Of a DNA stretch of 64,000 nucleotides, positions 10,925 through 22,165 are shown in pieces. The stretch is taken from positions 4,557,001 through 4,621,000 of the forward strand of contig NC_083570.1 in the NCBI RefSeq assembly GCF_027579695.1, read 5' to 3'. The DNA comes from Neoarius graeffei (lineage: Eukaryota > Chordata > Actinopteri > Siluriformes > Ariidae). A program made the position numbers and the translations under genes. The notes beneath the pieces were generated by a model. It searched no databases, had not been told where the DNA came from, and saw only the letters and a program-made list of their open reading frames with translations. Numbering within the stretch: position 1 is the stretch's first letter; each line of letters begins with the position of its first letter.

Positions 10925-10928
10925 TTTT

Positions 10929-11412
10929 ATTTGATTGATTTCAAAACAAGGTTTTTTGTGATTCGGCGTAGATAAGTGACACAAGTCTGCGCCACGCCTT
11001 TCCTACATTTACACACCGCTTTTGAAAATCACCTGTGTATTTATATGAAAACAATTATCTGCCTCAGTGAATATCAGTGAATAATAACTTTGACCTCGAC
11101 TTGCTTATTATTCACCAATATTCACTTCACCTTTGGTGAATAATTGTAAAATATAAATTAAACACAGTTGGTCTTATTTGACATAAGAGTGTGACAAGGG
11201 GGTCCATTTCAGTATTATGAACTTTTCGGGATAAAATATTTGGACGTCCCCCAAGGAGTTGATTATAGCGGGGTTGTAGTGTGTTTTATTTTTATATAGT
11301 GTGACCTGAACAGGTTTAAAATGATGTTCTGTTCTGGCTTTATTACTGTTTATTAGTTATTTAATGAGACGCTGCTTAATATGAAACAAACAGAAATTTA
11401 TAATGTGAAGGT
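10929..11412. other. Unassigned sequence with a 22-bp hairpin
   Basis: No gene is seen. A near-perfect inverted repeat pairs 11066-11087 with 11105-11126 (20 of 22 positions) around a 17-nt loop. It may be the subterminal hairpin of a DNA transposon. Confidence 0.45.
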
Positions 11413-11426
11413 CATGAGGGATCATT

Positions 11427-11806
11427 CATCTCAACTCATCTCATTATCTCTAGCTGCTTTATCCTGTTCTACAGGATTGCAGGCAAGCTGGAGCCTATCC
11501 CAGCTGACTACGAGCGAAAGGCGGGGTTCACCCTGGACAAGTCGCCAGGTCATCACAGGGCTGACACATAGACACAGACAACCATTCACACTCACATTCA
11601 CACCTACGGTCAATTTAGAGTCACCAGTTAACCTAACCTGCATGTCTTTGGACTGTGGGGGAAACCGGAGCACCCGGAGGAAACCCATGCGGACACGGGG
11701 AGAACATGCAAACTCCACACAGAAAGGCCCTCGCCGGCCACGGGGCTCGAACCCGGACCTTCTTGCTGTGAGGCGACAGCGCTAACCACTACACCACCGT
11801 GCTGTC
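11427..11806 (-). mobile_element. tRNA-derived SINE, full length
   Basis: Full-length reverse copy flanked by 14-bp duplications CATGAGGGATCATT (11413-11426 and 11807-11820). It carries the GATGA-type tail. Confidence 0.95.
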
Positions 11807-11820
11807 CATGAGGGATCATT

Positions 11821-12323
11821 TTCTTTTTAAAATTTATGAGTTTCTTATCAGACAGTTCATTTTTAACATTCCCTTTTTAAAAGTAGACGGCCTTTCAATT
11901 TCACAAAATCATACTTGCCAAATTTTCAAAATTCTCATGGGGGAGAAAAGTGCATGAATCACATTTTCAGTTGGACGAGGGTATGATGCGCGGTTGAAAT
12001 GATAAACAGTGGATCCCAGTTAATTGCAAACCAGTTGAAATTTATACAATTAAAGAGTTTTTGAATTGTTGATATTGTTCTATCAATTACTATAGGTTTT
12101 GGGGTTCATGTATCAGGCATGAGACAGCTCAGAGTGAAAAATGTGAAATAATACTCGTCTTGAATTTTAATATAATAACAATGAAAGGGAAGTCTTAAAT
12201 CAGATTGAGCTGAAAAATCTCATGCCTGAATATCGTATCCATACAGAGACCCACAGAAAATAACACAAGTGATGCTTTAGAAGAATGTTTATAGTTTCTT
12301 AAAATAGTCACAGTGAATGAAAC
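11821..12323. other. Unassigned AT-rich sequence
   Basis: No coding sequence or known repeat is recognised. Confidence 0.4.
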
Positions 12324-12325
12324 TA

Positions 12326-13930
12326 CAACCCCGATTCCAAAAAAGTTGGGACAAAGTATAAATTGTAAATAAAAACGGAATGCAATGATGTGTAAGTTTC
12401 AAAATTCCATATTTTATTCAGAATAGATCATAGATGACATATCAAATGTTTAAACTGAGAAAATGTATCATTTAAAGAGAAAAATTAGGTGATTTTAAAT
12501 TTTATGACAACAACACATCTCAAAAAAGTTGGAACAAGGCCATGTTTCCCACTGTGAGACATCCCCTTTTCTCTTTACAACAGTCTGTAAATGTCTGGGG
12601 ACTGAGGAGACAAGTTGCTCAAGTTTAGGGATAGGAATGTTAACCCATTCTTGTCTAATGTAGGATTCTAGTTGCTCAACTGTCTTAGGTCTTTTTTGTC
12701 ATATCTTCTGTTTTATGATGTGCCAAATGTTTTGTATGGGTGAAAGATCTGGACTGCAGGCTGGCCAATTCAGTACCCGGACCCTTCTTCTACGCAGCCA
12801 TGATGCTGTAATTGATGCAGTATGTGGTTTGGCATTGTCATGTTGGAAAATGCAAGGTCTTCCCTGAAAGAGACGTCGTCTGGATGGGAGCATATGTTGC
12901 TCTAGAACCTGGATATACCTTTCAGCATTGATGGTGTCTTTCCAGATGTGTAAGCTGCCCATGCCACACGCACTAATGCAACCCCATACCATCAGAGATG
13001 CAGGCTTCTGAACTGAGCGCTTATAACAACTTGGGTCGTCCTTCTCCTCTTTAGTCCAAATGACACGGCGTCCCTGATTTCCATAAAGAACTTCAAATTT
13101 TTATTCGTCTGACCACAGAACAGTTTTCCACTTTGCCACAGTCCATTTTAAATGAGCCTTGGCCCAGAGAAGACGTCTGCGCTTCTGGATCATGTTTAGA
13201 TACGGCTTCTTCTTTGAACTATAGAGTTTTAGCTGGCAACGGCAGATGGCACGGTGACTTGTGTTCACAGATAATGTTCTCTGGAAATATTCCTGAGCCC
13301 ATTTTGTGATTTCCAATACAGAAGCATGCCTGTATGTGATGCAGTGCCGTCTAAGGGCCCGAAGATCACGGACACCCAGTATGGTTTTCCGGCCTTGACC
13401 CTTACGCACTGAGATTCTTCCAGATTCTCTGAATCTTTTGATGATATTATGCACTGTAGATGATGATATGTTCAAACTCTTTGCAATTTTACACTGTTGA
13501 ACTCCTTTCTGATATTGCTCCACTATTTGTTGGTGCAGAATTAGAGGGATTGGTGATCCTCTTCCCATCTTTACTTCTGAGAGCTGCTGCCACTCCAAGA
13601 TGCTCATTTTATACCCAGTCATGTTAATGACCTATTGCCAATTGACCTAATGAGTTGCAATTTAGTCCTCCAGCTGTTCCTTTTTTGTACCTTTAACTTT
13701 TCCAGCCTCTTATTGCCCCTGTCCCAACTTTTTTGAGATGTGTTGCTGTCATGAAATTTCAAATGAGCCAATATTTGGCATGAAATTTCAAAATGTCTCA
13801 CTTTTGACATTTGATATGTTGTCTATGTTCTATTGTGAATATAATATCAGTTTTTGAGATTTGTAAATTATGGCATTCTGTTTTTATTTACAATTTGTAC
13901 TTTGTCCCAACTTTTTTGGAATCGGGGTTG
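12326..13930 (-). mobile_element. Full-length Tc1-like transposon (second family)
   Basis: The termini are CAACCCCGATTCCAAAAAAG and its reverse complement, each flanked by TA (12324-12325 and 13931-13932). The total is 1605 bp. The transposase is on the minus strand. Subterminal direct and inverted motifs (AACTTTTTTGAGATGTGTTG type) occur on both sides. Confidence 0.95.
12495..13568 (-). pseudogene. Tc1-like transposase, two in-frame stops
   Basis: The frame is continuous from a probable start at 13568 (MGRGSPIPL) to TAA 12497-12495, giving 358 codons, a normal length for the family. Stops interrupt it at 13101-13103 (just after the first catalytic motif WSDE) and at 12699-12701. The helix-turn-helix block (SLNISSSTVHNIIKRF), the GRKT hinge, the second Asp in QHDNAKPHT and the SPDLSPIQN block are readable. 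The last motif has Gln where a catalytic Asp or Glu is expected (SPIQNIW), so this copy is likely inactive even without the stops. Confidence 0.9.
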
Positions 13931-13932
13931 TA

Positions 13933-14640
13933 TTACTGGACTGCATCAAATGTGTTTTCCTTCTGTAAGCTCATGTAAAAATAGAGAACTATCATATATA
14001 AATTACATTTTAATTTAGATTTAATCAAAATAGTAACAACTCAATTAAATAAATACTGCACTGCCTTAGTACGACTAAAATGCATCTCTCTCACTAAACA
14101 CTTTCCAACAGAATGTTTAAAAAGCACTAGAAATCCTATCAAAATCCTATCGGAATGCAGCAAAGGAATTTGCTCATTTGCAAACTATGAAAGTTTTCAA
14201 ACAAAATGTAAAAATGGCACTATAAATACTACCATACTATCAAAATATACTCCACAAAGAAATTCACTCGAATGCAAAATTTTAGTACGACCAAAATACA
14301 CTCACTAGTAATATTTCACTTAAAACCTCAAAACTATCAAAATCAATCACTTTCCAGATAATTCACTTGTAAACTTTCATTTAAAACTTTCAAACATAAA
14401 TTCAAAATAGCACCAAGACATCACCACACTATTCAAATACACTCACCAAACACATTCTCTGTCCTGCAAAATTTCACTCAACACTTTAGAAGTTGTACAG
14501 TTTGTTTCTGAAATAGTATGGAAGACTAGTTTAATTTCACACTCAAATGTCCATTATATTCTGATTTAAGGTATCTTTACCTTAAAATGTGTAACTGGCT
14601 GGTCGAATATTTGCTTATCCATGGAAATTCATTCTCCCAT
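13933..14640. other. Unassigned AT-rich sequence with weak internal repetition
   Basis: Short motifs such as TTCACTC, CTTTCAAAC and CTATCAAAAT recur at irregular spacing from about 14030 to 14500. This suggests a decayed satellite-like stretch. No gene is seen. Confidence 0.4.
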
Positions 14641-14701
14641 GCAACCTGGTATTTGCATTCATATTTTTGCCGTTCGGTATTGGGTTTAGTGGCCATGATG
14701 A

Positions 14702-14869
14702 ATGACTGCTTGTAAAAAATGTCAGACAGCCTGGGTGAATCCTACATTACGATGGGAAAAAAGATGCCGTCTGTGTGATCGGTACAGTTCGAAACACTCT
14801 GCAGTAAGATCATCGATAATCAACATCCTGATGAAAATTCAACACCTGAGAACTAATATGCTCCAGTAA
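14702..14869 (+). CDS. Small ORF with a Cys4 zinc-ribbon-like motif
   Basis: A 55-residue ORF runs from ATG 14702 to TAA 14867-14869. It contains CKKC, then 14 residues, then CRLC, a CX2CX14CX2C spacing that fits a zinc ribbon or knuckle. A basic, helical C-terminal half follows. It lies 230 bp upstream of the L1-type ORF1 on the same strand, so it may belong to the LINE 5' region or to an unrelated gene fragment. I do not recognise the family. Confidence 0.4.
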   Translation: MTACKKCQTAWVNPTLRWEKRCRLCDRYSSKHSAVRSSIINILMKIQHLRTNMLQ

Positions 14870-15098
14870 ACTAGTTTAGCAATCCTATGTGGATCTACCA
14901 AGGACTCACTTCTCCTTCTTAAGTCATTTATTTGCGCTTATTTTTCGGTAAGTTGCAAGTTGGTGTATAACCACGAGGTCGCTAGTCTAGCTAGCGTGAA
15001 CTTTTATTATATTGGCACTAGTGAAACATATACTGAAGTATACCGAACAAGTTTTTTTTTTCCGCTGTAATTTCTCTTCCTTTTGAAACCACTGTAAG

Positions 15099-15969
15099 AT
15101 GGAAAAGACTGAAGAGGATATACAAAAAGTGATGCATTCTTATGCTAAAAAATCTCTGAATGACATGCTTGAAGCAAATGCAGCTGAGTTGGTTGATCAC
15201 AATATGCATCTCACTCTACAGGACACTCCTAAGCCCAAATCAAAGAAATCTAAAACTCGTGCAAGCGACGGTTATGAGAGTGGCGATCCTGAACCTGTGT
15301 CAAACTGTCACCTGCTCAAAGTAATGGAGAGAATCAAGAAAATGCAGGAAGAATCTCTTAGGTGTATGTATTCACTTGAGGGAACCATTCAACAATGCGA
15401 ACTCCATCCGACATGCCACTGAGGCCAATGAGTTCATGGGGAAACAAGTGGAGGACGTTAAGACTGATATTGCATCCTTGAAAGGCAAAGATTGCATATT
15501 AGAAAAACAGAACAAAGAACTCCTTGCCAAGTGTAGTGAGCTGGATGCCTACAAGAGGAGGTGGAATATATGAGTGGCTGGCATTCCGGAGAAGAAAGGC
15601 GAAAACATCAGACAGAACATCATCGACCTCTTCCATCAGATCTCACCCAAGATCGTGGGTCAGCTCGCCTTCTCAATGGATGTTGTTGTCAATAGATTGG
15701 GTCCCCTCTCCAATGGCACACAATAATTCAACCGACGCATCATCGTACAGTTCCTGTCTCGCGCACACAGGGACAAGATCTGGAGAGACGCCAGAACTGC
15801 CAAGATTCTCCGTGACAAGAACATTAAGATATTTGAAGACCTGACACAGGAGATAAAGAACACTAGAAAGAAATTGTGGCCACTGGTAGAGAAGGTGAGG
15901 AAAGAAGGGAAGCAAGCAGGCTTCCGAGGGAGCTTTGCTTACATCGAGGGTAATAGGATCACAAACTAA
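15099..15969 (+). pseudogene. L1-type ORF1 protein (RNA-binding), broken
   Basis: This is an L1-class ORF1 protein, which coats LINE RNA. The N-terminal part (15099 to about 15390) is acidic and basic with a heptad-rich coiled coil. After one frameshift near 15390 the frame continues through the coiled coil and an RRM-like region (VAGIPEKKGEN, RRIIVQFLSRAHRDKIW). It then reaches the C-terminal domain (ILRDKNIKIFEDLT, FRGSFAYIEGNRIT) and TAA 15967-15969. Two in-frame stops occur near 15571 (probably from CGA) and 15724. A SINE landed 7 bp after the stop codon. Confidence 0.85.
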
Positions 15970-15976
15970 AATTGTG

Positions 15977-16353
15977 GGCGGCACGGTGGTGTAGTGGTTA
16001 GCGCTGTCGCCTCACAGCAAGAAGGTCCGGGTTTGAGCCCCATGGCCGGCGAGGGCCTTTCTGTGCGGAGTTTGCATGTTCTCCCCGTGTCCGGGTGGGT
16101 TTCCTCCGGGTGCTCCGGTTTCCCCCACAGTCCAAAGATATGCAGGTTAGGTTAACTGGTTACTCTAAATTGACCGTAGGTGTGAATGTGAGTGTGAATG
16201 GTTGTCTGTGTCTATGTGTCAGCCCTCTGATGACCTGGCGACTTGTCCAGGGTGTACCCTGCCTTTCGCCCGTAGTCAGCTGGGATAGGCTCCAGCTTGC
16301 CTGCGACCCTGTAGGACAGGATAAAGCGGCTAGAGATAATGAGATGAGATGAG
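15977..16353 (+). mobile_element. tRNA-derived SINE, full length
   Basis: The head is GGCGGCACGGTGGTGTAGTGG and the tail is GATGAGATGAG. Twelve-bp duplications ACTAAAATTGTG (15965-15976 and 16354-16365) flank it. It inserted across the ORF1 stop-codon region of the L1-type LINE. Confidence 0.95.
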
Positions 16354-16365
16354 ACTAAAATTGTG

Positions 16366-16816
16366 ATTGATGGTATTTGCCACTTTGCTGTTATTGCAAA
16401 CATCTATTACCAACATTTGCTCCTTGAGTATAGATACTTATGCATATCTCAGTCACTCATAGTAAGTTCACAAGCACAACTTTTGAAGCTTTTGATTTTC
16501 AACTGTATTAATACCTTAGTCACCAGGTGGTGGCACCCACATCCTGTGTTATCACGTTGCTTAAGGGAGATATATAAGTTTTTTGTTTGGTTTTCCTTAT
16601 ATTTTTCTTTTTCTTCGATTTTTCTTTGAGAAGTGGAAAAAAAAAAGAATATATACTTTTTGGTTCGCCAGTTAGTAAAAACCATTTTCTCTTACTGTAT
16701 TGGAATGAGTTTTCCCATTCCCTTGACATATGCACCTCAGGTTATCCTGCTCTTTATTGTTCAGTGAGAGAAGTTTGAAAACTTTCTTGTTTGGTGTGTT
16801 TTCCATATTGTTCTTT
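16366..16816 (+). other. L1-type inter-ORF region
   Basis: AT-rich non-coding stretch between ORF1 and the start of ORF2 of the same LINE. Apart from simple A and T runs I see nothing else. Confidence 0.5.
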
Positions 16817-16903
16817 ATGTCCTTATCTTTGAGGTCAATTAATGTCAGGGGTATGAAAGATAATGGAAAGCGCAAGGCTTTATTTTTATTTTCAAAGAAA
16901 TTT
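16817..16903 (+). pseudogene. L1-type ORF2 start (endonuclease N-terminus), truncated
   Basis: ATG 16817 opens MSLSLRSINVRGMKDNGKRK, the characteristic opening of the APE-type endonuclease of L1-class ORF2, with the INVRG strand carrying the catalytic Asn. The reading frame runs into unrelated inverted LINE sequence at about 16904, so only some 29 codons remain. Confidence 0.7.
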
Positions 16904-17045
16904 AAAACCACTTATTTACCCCACTCATTTCAGAATTCATGGAGCTAACTCGGACATCAAAATTTCAGTGGGACATAAACAGGTTTGTGTTGCCTGCAAA
17001 TACTAAAATAAACAGTTTTTTTAGATACAAATGCTAAGTTATTTA
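16904..17045 (-). pseudogene. Inverted fragment of a second LINE's RT
   Basis: It matches 24259-24393 in reverse orientation at about 95% identity and encodes the same LINE RT stretch after the catalytic motif. Its right side ends at the same Tc1 insertion point as the other copy. Confidence 0.85.
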
Positions 17046-17487
17046 CAGTGGTGCTTGAAAGTTTGTGAACCCTTTAGAATTTTCGATATTTCTGCATAAA
17101 TATGACCTAAAACATCTTCAGATTTTCACACAAGTCCTAAAAGTAGATAAAGAGAACCCAGTTAAACAAATGAGACAAAAATATTAGACTTGGTCATTTA
17201 TTTATTGAGGAAAATGATCCAATATTACTTATCTGTGAGTAGCAAAAGTATGTGAACCTAGGCTTAGCAGTTTATTTGAAGGTGAAATTAGAGTCAGGTG
17301 TTTTCAATCAATGGGATGACAATCAGGTGTGAGTGGGCACCCTGTTTTATTTAAAGAACAGGGATCTATCAAAGTCTGATCTTCACAACACGTGTTTGTG
17401 GAAGTGTATCATGGCACGAACAAAGGAGATTTCTGAGGACCTCAAAAAAAAAAAGCATTGTTGATGTTCATCAGGCTGGAGAGGGTT
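17046..17487 (+). mobile_element. Tc1 5' fragment (inverted repeat and transposase start)
   Basis: The left inverted repeat CAGTGGTGCTTGAAAG, the 5' UTR and the first codons of the Tc1 transposase (MARTKEISEDL) are present. The sequence breaks off at 17487 and joins a SINE fragment. Together with 16904-17045 it is an inverted copy of the junction at 24256. Confidence 0.88.
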
Positions 17488-17546
17488 AACCCGGACCTTC
17501 TTGCTGTGAGGTGACAGCGCTAACCACTACACCACCGTGCCGCCCT
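17488..17546 (-). mobile_element. SINE head fragment
   Basis: Only the tRNA-like head of the SINE is present (GCGGCACGGTGGTGTAGTGG region, reversed). It is joined without a tail to the truncated Tc1, perhaps through short AACCC microhomology. Confidence 0.85.
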
Positions 17547-17574
17547 AGTTACAGAATTAATTATCTTAATCATT

Positions 17575-19176
17575 TTGTTATGTCACCTAGATAATTCACA
17601 AAGAGCCATGGATATCATGAAGAGCATTGCCGAGATGATCGTGAAGGACCTACAACCCCTCTCTGTGGTTGAACAGGAGGGTTTTAAGCGTTTAATCAAG
17701 ACACTTGATCCCCGCTACAGAATTCCAAGTAGGAAATTTTTCACGGGAGAGAAAATACCTTCATTGTATGAAGAAGTGTCGCTCAAAAATAAGAAAATGT
17801 CTGGATGCTGCTGACAGTGCTGTTTTGACCACTGATATATGGACATCAAGAGCCACAGAGGCTTATTTAACTGTCACTTGCCATATTATTGATGAAAACT
17901 GGCAAATGCAAGCATATGTGCTCGAAACCAGTAGTTTCTCAGGAAAGCACAGTGCTGATAATATTTGCTCGGAATTAAAAAGAATCACAGATGAATGGGG
18001 CATAACTGCCGAAATTCAGGCTGTGGTCACGGATAATGCTGCCAATGTGGTTGCTGCTGTACACAGAGCAGGTTGGGCACATTATTCATGTTTTGCACAC
18101 ACCCTTAATCTGGTAGTGAAAGACTCCATTAAGACCCTCCCTGAGCTTTTCGACATCAAACACAGATGCAGTGCTATTGTAGCTTTTTTCCATCACAGCA
18201 CAAAAGCAACAGAGAAGCACAAAGAAATACAGAAACAATTGAAGTTTCCAGAGCACAAACTGATCCAATCAGCTGAAACACGCTGGAACTCTGTATTTTA
18301 CATGTTTGAGAGACTTTGTGAGCAAAAGGAAGCAGTGACCACCGTACTTTGCCTTCTTGGCAAGAGCTCACTGTGCTTGAGTGAAGAGGATTGGTCCATG
18401 GTTCGTCTCTCCCTTGATGCCTTGAGACCATTTGAAGAAGTCACGAGGGAGATATCATCTGAAAAACATGTGTCAGTTTCAAAGGTGATCCCCCTGGTAA
18501 CATTACTTCTTAGATCAGCTGCATCTCATGAGGCCCAAGGCAGCAAGCTAGCTGCTGTGCTGTCAGCACAGTGCCAGCACCGTTTCAGGAATATTGAAAC
18601 CCACTATAGTCTCAGTACCAGCACCTACCCGGACACAAGATTTAAAAACGTTGGGTTCCGGGACATGGCAAATGTTAACACAGTGAAAAAAAAACTTGTT
18701 ACTGAAATGCAGTCACTGAGCCAGTCCTCAGTCTATTCAGAATCAGATCCTCAACCTAGCACAAGCTCTGCCACCAGCACTGCCTCAGCAATGGCTCCTG
18801 CAACTACCTCACACTATCCTGCAGGAGCTTCTCCATCCCCGCTGCAGCAAAAGGCGGGATATGAACGGAGTTTGACACTCAAATCCTGGAATCGCAGCAG
18901 CATCGCACAGCTGGCACTGATGCGACTATTGAAATGCGCCGGTACACGGAAGAGAAGCCAATTCCACAGGATGGAGACCCACTTCTTTGGTGGAAAATGA
19001 ATGAACCTACATTTCCCTCTCTGAGCAAGATTGCAAAAAACCATCTGGGAGTAATTGCAACATCTGTACCTGCAGAAAGGATTTTCTCTAAGGCAGGACA
19101 GTTAATAACTCAGAGAAGAAGTGCAATAAAAGGGAAGAATGTAAACATGTTACTGTTCCTGAACAAAAACCTTTAA
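17575..19176 (+). pseudogene. hAT transposase, frameshifted
   Basis: This hAT (Ac/ZBED-like) transposase has three consecutive frames. The first runs from about 17575 to 17800 and encodes the region after the zinc finger. The longest runs from about 17770 to 18930. It has the catalytic-domain motifs LTTDIWTS, VVTDNAANV and CFAHTLNLVV, and the RWNS block in the helical insertion. The C-terminal part (18934-19176) contains the dimerisation motif (SVPAERIFSKAG) and ends at TAA 19174-19176. One frameshift lies near 17760-17800. Another lies near 18850-18940, where the catalytic Glu-containing segment is disturbed. The BED zinc finger is missing. Confidence 0.88.
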
Positions 19177-19210
19177 ATCTATTATCAACATGGGAACAGA
19201 GCCAAAAGTG

Positions 19211-19806
19211 TCAAGTCAAGTTTATTTGTATAGCGCTTTTAACAATAAACATTGTCGCAAAGCAGCTTTACAGAATTTGAACAACTTAAAACATGAGCTA
19301 ATTTTATCCCTAATCTGTCCCCAATGAGCAAGCCTGTGGCGACGGTGGCAAGGAAAAACTCCCTCAGACGACATGAGGAAGAAACCTCGAGAGGAACCAG
19401 ACTCAAAAGGGAACCCATCCTCATTTGGGCAACAACAGACAGCCTGACTATAATATTAACAGTTTTAACATGAGGACAGTTTCGTTGATGTTATAAACTC
19501 TTCATTGATGGAAACTTGAGTGCAAAACTGATTCATGATAACTGCAGTCCTAAAGTTAGCAAGACAACTGTAGTCCTCAGCCATAAAAGCATTACTGTAA
19601 GAGTCAAGAGCATCCTCCAGGTATAACCCTCAACTATCCTCATGGGGCCGTCCTTCACAGGAGCGATGTGATAAAACTCCGACCCGACACAGGGCACCAT
19701 GATGGATCAAGCAGGTCCGAGGGGCAGAAGAGGCCAGCATCTCAATCCCAGGATCAACATGTAACAAAAGGGCACCTCAAGGGATACTTCCTTGGAGGGC
19801 TTTTTG
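19211..19806 (-). mobile_element. L2-tailed non-autonomous retroposon
   Basis: It reads in reverse of the copy at 52555-53307 and ends at its 3' side in GCGCTATACAAATAAACTTGACTTGA (reversed). An 11-bp near-perfect duplication AGAGCCAAAAG / AGAGCCAAAGG flanks it inside the hAT. It has no coding capacity and was probably mobilised by an L2-type LINE sharing its tail. Confidence 0.82.
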
Positions 19807-20270
19807 AGCAAAGAGCCAAAGGTTACAAGCCACTTGTAGTTTACACCTGATTTGCACTACTGACTTTATTTTTCACACATATTTGCGTGCAATGGAAGGG
19901 GTTTTTTTGTGTTGTTTATATTTTTGTATTTATTACATTGTTGCTTTTGTTTACTTATTTTGCACTACTGACTTTGTTACTTTATTACTGACTTTATTTT
20001 TCACAAATATTTGCGTGCAATGGAAGGTATTTTTTGTGGTGTTGTTGACATTGTTATATTTATATTTTTGTTACATTGTTGCTTTTTTGTTATTTTGCAC
20101 TAGTGACTTTTTTCTTAAACAATTTTGTGTAGCAGAAGGTGATAAGGGAATTATTTTATTATTAATATACTGTTACATTGTTTTATATTGTTGTAGTTAG
20201 TTAATAAAAACATTTTTATTTGCCTAAAATCTTTGTCCTGTGTTTTATCATACTCATAATCAACTAAAAA
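19807..20270 (+). other. T-rich 3' region of the hAT element
   Basis: Two diverged tandem copies (about 19850-19980 and 19985-20110) share the core TGACTTTATTTTTCACA. No coding sequence is supported. Confidence 0.5.
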
Positions 20271-20400
20271 AGGCAAAATCACAAAATTATTCAATGATCA
20301 TAACATTTCAAGTAAAAAGTATCGGTATCGGCGATACTAGCCCTGTATTTACTTGGTATCGTTTCGATACCCAAATTCCCAGTATCGCCCACCCCTACTG

Positions 20401-20680
20401 AGAACGGCCTATTTGTACACAGCAGAGCAGACCAGGAAGTGAATGCCAGCAAGGTGAAAGTCCCATCCTGGATCCGGATTGCGCTGAACTGGGAGATAGT
20501 AAATCTCCGGAGTGGATGTCCGGGGCAGATCATGACATAATTGGAAGTATTTTTAACTTGGCAGTAGGGATTTCCCCAAACCGGGAGATTATCCAGGTTA
20601 TAACAAATATGATCGGGAGGCGGGAGAAGGAGGCTAAAATCGGGAGCCTCCCGCCGAAATCGGGAGGGTTGGCAAGTATG
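20401..20680. repeat. Possible non-autonomous DNA transposon remnant
   Basis: GC-rich repetitive sequence with several CGGGAG motifs ends GGGAGGGTTGGCAAGTATG, resembling a terminus common in fish hAT-like elements. No partner end is identified. Confidence 0.35.
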
Positions 20681-21157
20681 CAAAATCAGCAAAATTTAGT
20701 TTTCTCTGAAATGTGGTCATAGTGATATTTGGTTATTTCTGTAATATATCCAAAAAAAACCCCAGGCCATTTTGTGGCTGGTAAGTTATTTATTTTGAGG
20801 TGATTCCCAATCAAATAATATGCATGAAATCACTTGCTTTGTGCAGTCAAGCAGACAGAGGAAGTCCAGTGTGCGCATGCACAGGTTTTCATTGACCATG
20901 CACTGACCCAGTTACGTCATTTTGCCACAAGATGATGAGCTAATTTCAATAATATTCGCATTGCAACTTCAGTATTCAAGTTGTGACAGAAAATATGACG
21001 GAGCCAACGGACCCTACACCTCAAATACTGGTTAGTCTGTTTCTCCCTTTCGTAAATATTGTAATTAGTAAAGAACATGCTACAATTAGCCCGAAAATGT
21101 ATCTTTTTGAGGCGAACTTGAGCCTGGTCACTCATCTTGTTGAAGTCCATTTTTCAT
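20681..21157. other. Unassigned sequence
   Basis: No coding sequence or repeat is recognised before the LINE begins. Confidence 0.35.
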
Positions 21158-21470
21158 TGCATGTCTTTAAAATTTCACTTGGAATAGTGCCATCAGACCT
21201 GAAAATACCACAAAATCATACCATAAAGCTGGGGACCCTTCCGTGTTCACTAACTATCGACCAATATCTATCTTACCAGCATTTTCTAAAATCTTTGAAA
21301 AATTAGAATACAAAAGGATGACACGGCACCTAGAAAAAAATAATGTTCTATATAACCACCAATATGGATTTCGGAAAAATTATTCATGTTATATGGCCCT
21401 TTTACAACTTGTCAAAAGAATTACAACAGCTCTAGAAAATAATGAATTTACTATAGTGATATTCCTGGAT

Positions 21471-21837
21471 GGCGGCACAGTGGTGTAGTGGTTAGCACTG
21501 TCGCCTCACAGCAAGAAGGTCTGGGTTTGAGCCCCATGGCTGGCGAGGGCCTTTCTGTGCAGAGTTTGCATGTTCTCCCCATGTCCGCATGGGTTTCTTC
21601 CAGGTGCTCTGGTTTCCCCCACAGTCCAAAGACATGCAGGTTAGTTTAACTGGTGACTCTAAATTGACCATAGGTGTGAGTGTGAATGGTTGTCTGTGTC
21701 TATGTGTCAGCCCTGTGATGACCTAGCGACTTGTCCAGGGTGTACCCCGCCTTTCGCCCGTAGTCAGCTGGGATAGGCTCCAGCTTGCCTGCGACCCTGT
21801 AGAACAGGATAAAGCGGCTAGAGATAATGAGATGAGA
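21471..21837 (+). mobile_element. tRNA-derived SINE inside the LINE RT
   Basis: Flanked by 13-bp duplications GATATTCCTGGAT (21458-21470 and 21838-21850). It splits the LFLDLSKAF block of the LINE RT. Confidence 0.96.
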
Positions 21838-22165
21838 GATATTCCTGGATCTGTCAAAAGCTTTTGATACTGTAGACCACCACATCCTAATGGATAAACT
21901 GAGCTTTTATGGCTTTCAGGGTTCTGTTCTTAAGTGGCTAAAAGACTATTTATCAAACAGGAAACAATATGTTTCCACCCACGACTAACCACTCTCCTAT
22001 GAAAACCATCTCATGTGGTGTTCCACAAGGATCCATCCCTGGCGCACTATAGTTTCTAATCTATATACAGTGGTGCTTGAAAGTTTGTGAACCCTTTAGA
22101 ATTTTTTATATTTCTGCATAAATATGACCTAAAATATCATCAGATTTTCACACAAGTCCTAAAAG

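Larger units (their letters stand above)
17547..20400 (+). mobile_element. hAT DNA transposon, left end lost, with nested retroposon
   Basis: A hAT transposase is followed by a T-rich 3' UTR and a right terminus ...CAGTATCGCCCACCCCTACTG. The GTATCG/CGATAC-rich subterminal region is typical of a widespread fish hAT family. The left terminus is missing at the SINE junction. An L2-tailed retroposon sits between the coding region and the 3' end. Confidence 0.82.

Noticed and set aside
19883..20200. 105-codon ORF rich in Phe, Leu, Tyr and Cys
   Set aside because: It comes from the T-rich, tandemly repeated 3' region of a hAT element.
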